Shown: one piece after another, positions 62,257 to 64,000 of the stretch | How positions within the stretch are numbered: the first letter of the stretch is position 1 | How the letters are laid out: each line of letters opens with the position of its first letter | Assembly: GCA_018335935.1 (NCBI GenBank) | Contig: JAGXRG010000012.1 | Location: 186,001-250,000 of the forward strand | Source: Chitinophagaceae bacterium | Lineage (GTDB): Bacteria > Bacteroidota > Bacteroidia > Chitinophagales > Chitinophagaceae | DNA: 64,000 nucleotides | Reading direction: 5' to 3' | Made by a program: the position numbers and the translations under genes | Notes under the pieces: model-generated | The model's database searches: none | The model's input: the letters and a program-made list of their open reading frames with translations, nothing else | Told to the model about the DNA's origin: nothing

Positions 62257-63102
62257 ATGAATTTTAAAGAAGCTTCAAAATATATACAAGATCAAATAAA
62301 ACATTTTTATTCAAATAGAGAAGCACAGAATATTTCTAATTTGATTTTAGAAAGCATAACTTCATTAACGTCAACAGAAAGGTTAATAGCCAAAGATGAT
62401 GAACTCACTTTTCATCAAAATCATCAACTAGAAATTTATATTCATCAACTATTACAATTTAAGCCCATTCAACAAATTTTAGGTAATACATGGTTTTGTT
62501 GTAATAAATTTTATGTGAATGAACATGTTTTAATTCCCAGACCAGAAACAGAGGAGTTGGTAGAGTTAATTATTAAGGAACAACAAAATAGTTCTTTATC
62601 TGTTTTAGACATTGGTACAGGCAGTGGTTGCATTGGTATTTCATTAAAAAACAAATCGCCAAATTTTTCAGTTACAGCCATTGATATAAGTGCTTTTGCA
62701 CTACAAATTGCCAACAAAAATGCAACATTGTTAAACGCTCACATTCATTTAAAACTACTTGATTTTTTAAATGAAGATTCTTGGAAAGATTTAGAAACCT
62801 ACGACATCATTGTAAGTAATCCCCCATACATCAAAGAAAGTGAACATCATGACATGCAAAAGAATGTTTTGGATCACGAACCACATTTAGCTTTATTTGT
62901 TCCCGATAATGATGCATTAATTTTTTACAAAAAGATTGCAGATTTTGCAACTCATCATTTAAATAAAGCAGGAATTATTTATGTAGAAATTAATGAAGCT
63001 CTAGGAATAGAAACTGCTGAAGTATTTATCAGTAAAGGTTTTCAAACAAAGATTATCAATGACTTTCAACAAAAAGATAGAATTATTAAAGCTTGGCGTT
63101 AA
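62257..63102 (+). CDS. prmC: Release factor glutamine methyltransferase
   Basis: 281 residues from the ATG at 62257. It methylates the GGQ glutamine of peptide-chain release factors. A helical N-terminal domain (residues about 1-85, ending FKPIQQILGNTWFC) precedes the SAM-binding domain with LIPRPETEELVELI, VLDIGTGSGCIGISL, VTAIDISAFAL and the catalytic SNPPYIKESE. Normal length. Its stop lies two bases from that of the convergent DUF5916-like gene. Confidence 0.92.
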   Translation: MNFKEASKYIQDQIKHFYSNREAQNISNLILESITSLTSTERLIAKDDELTFHQNHQLEIYIHQLLQFKPIQQILGNTWFCCNKFYVNEHVLIPRPETEELVELIIKEQQNSSLSVLDIGTGSGCIGISLKNKSPNFSVTAIDISAFALQIANKNATLLNAHIHLKLLDFLNEDSWKDLETYDIIVSNPPYIKESEHHDMQKNVLDHEPHLALFVPDNDALIFYKKIADFATHHLNKAGIIYVEINEALGIETAEVFISKGFQTKIINDFQQKDRIIKAWR

Positions 63103-63103
63103 T

Positions 63104-64000
63104 TTATCTTTTCTTTTTCAAATCTAAGTAGTCTAAAAAATAAATTATCTTAATAGAAAAATTATTGTTTTGTGGTGCTGCAACAGTTCTTGAAAAGTTT
63201 TTAAAATAATTCTCTTCAAAATTATCATAATAACTAAAATCTTTCCAATTAAAAGTAATGAAACTACCTAAGGCAAATTGCCAAGTGTAAGTCATATCAA
63301 TGTTTAAGGTATTAAAATTAGCTGCTGCTTCTCTAGTAGTATTAAATTTTGTTAATGATCCATCAGCATGTAATTGCTGAAAGTCTTCATGCCTTACTTT
63401 ACTCCAATAGTGTCGAGTTCTAAATATTAAACCCATTTTATTGGTGAAATTATATTTTACTGTCAAAGTATTTTCAATTGTAACTCTTTGTCGTAATCCT
63501 ATAATTGGAGCATTTGCTGTGGCATCGTAAAAAGCAAAACCAATTCCATTATTAGTAATATCTACATCAGAGCCAAGGCCTATTGTCAACTTATTATTAA
63601 ATCTGAATTGATTGTATAAATTAGTGGAATAGCCAAAACCTTTTATACTTGGCCTGTTTGCAGTGAATAATCGAAAATTGGCAGAATATTTTTTGGCATC
63701 ATTTGTATTGATCCAAAAACCCATACCCCAGCTTCCTGGTCTTTTAAAAACATAACCTTGTTTACGAGGTTCATAAAAATCGTTGCTTTTAGGGTTTGTA
63801 TAAATGTTAATACCAACTCTCCATAAATTTTTGAGCTGCCCATTAATGTTTGTATTAATTCCTAAAGACTGATAATCCCAGGGTTTTAATCTAGTAGAAT
63901 GATATACACTAAAATTTAAGTTTAATCTATTATACCATTTTTTGGGTTCTACCCATTTGTAACCAATCCACAATCCATTATCTACATAATTATTATTGGT
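63104..64000 (-). CDS. DUF5916-like outer-membrane protein, C-terminal part (partial)
   Basis: The frame stays open to the window end (codons at 63974-64000 read TNNNYVDNG), so about 298 residues of a longer protein are seen. The visible part is alternating beta strands with WIGYKWVEPKKWYNRLNLNF, GWGMGFW-like patches and TVEYNF-type segments, and a DYLDLKKKR end. This resembles the C-terminal barrel of the DUF5916 family, whose N-terminal part is usually a carbohydrate-binding-like domain. Function unknown; identification from the barrel alone is tentative. Confidence 0.6.
   Translation of the reverse strand, partial: TNNNYVDNGLWIGYKWVEPKKWYNRLNLNFSVYHSTRLKPWDYQSLGINTNINGQLKNLWRVGINIYTNPKSNDFYEPRKQGYVFKRPGSWGMGFWINTNDAKKYSANFRLFTANRPSIKGFGYSTNLYNQFRFNNKLTIGLGSDVDITNNGIGFAFYDATANAPIIGLRQRVTIENTLTVKYNFTNKMGLIFRTRHYWSKVRHEDFQQLHADGSLTKFNTTREAAANFNTLNIDMTYTWQFALGSFITFNWKDFSYYDNFEENYFKNFSRTVAAPQNNNFSIKIIYFLDYLDLKKKR

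Noticed and set aside
1-64000. tRNA, rRNA, tmRNA or riboswitch genes
   Set aside because: I looked for T-arm-like GTTCGAA patterns, rRNA blocks next to the S23-family genes and fluoride-riboswitch sequence before crcB, and saw none. A covariance-model scan would be decisive.

Overview
The window is a 64 kb stretch of an AT-rich genome from the phylum Bacteroidota, most likely a Chitinophagaceae-type member. The lineage is inferred from a PorP/SprF type IX secretion protein, a Porin_10-type putative porin, a carboxypeptidase-regulatory-like plus plug TonB-dependent receptor, a SusC-like plug signature, an HU / TPR / tiny basic protein / RNase G run, TAnnTTTG-type -7 boxes and the lack of Shine-Dalgarno sequences. 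It reads as an ordinary chromosome with dense gene packing. No gene-free stretch exceeds about 200 bases. No rRNA, tRNA, CRISPR array or transposase was seen. LAYOUT. (1) 1-5821: the end of a RskA-type anti-sigma factor and a TPR lipoprotein face a leftward set made of two secreted DUF4331-type proteins, a TonB-dependent receptor and a HupE/UreJ-type membrane protein. This is probably one envelope or metal-related system of unknown function. (2) 6034-7836: a MuiA-like (DUF4139) protein carrying a SusC-plug-like insert. (3) 7873-19357: a complete reductive pyrimidine (uracil/thymine) catabolic locus, with a divergent Lrp/AsnC regulator, MmsA, a class III aminotransferase, an NCS1 nucleobase importer, dihydropyrimidinase, beta-ureidopropionase and the PreT/PreA dihydropyrimidine dehydrogenase. 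Three genes with no obvious pathway role are interleaved: one ORF6N-domain gene and two four-helix-bundle (23S-IVP/S23 family) genes. The gaps of this operon from the aminotransferase gene onward carry a recurring AATTATGA/TCATAATT motif, and both four-helix-bundle genes sit between inverted copies of it. (4) 19364-25430: PiT/DUF47 phosphate uptake, purA, an acidic low-complexity protein, pabB, bacilliredoxin and Hsp20. (5) 25527-35924: porin, HU, TPR protein, a 31-residue basic protein, RNase G, SDR, SAM hydroxide adenosyltransferase-like protein, lipoprotein, fluoride channel, polyprenyl synthase and RecJ. (6) 35971-48582: a Cys/Lys-rich secreted peptide, Psd, MiaE, PriA, RbfA, RlmN, TamB, AccD, SmpB and a shortened PurD-like protein. 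(7) 48680-53542: three tandem POT peptide transporters. (8) 53593-64000: saccharopine-dehydrogenase-like protein, AroE, ComA-like protein, PAP2, Upp, PorP/SprF, LolD, three paa-like genes, FolP, PrmC and the end of a DUF5916-like protein. HOW IT WORKS TOGETHER. The best-defined unit is the pyrimidine operon. The transporter brings in the base and PreT/PreA reduce it. Dihydropyrimidinase opens the ring and beta-ureidopropionase releases beta-alanine. The aminotransferase makes malonate semialdehyde, and MmsA converts this to acetyl-CoA. The regulator next to mmsA probably controls the set. The most unusual features are the four-helix-bundle genes framed by inverted repeats, the two-protein DUF4331 arrangement, the plug-like insert in the MuiA-like protein, the shrunken PurD-like protein and a terminator-shaped hairpin inside the start of pabB. 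Functional statements rest on motifs read by eye; no database search was possible.
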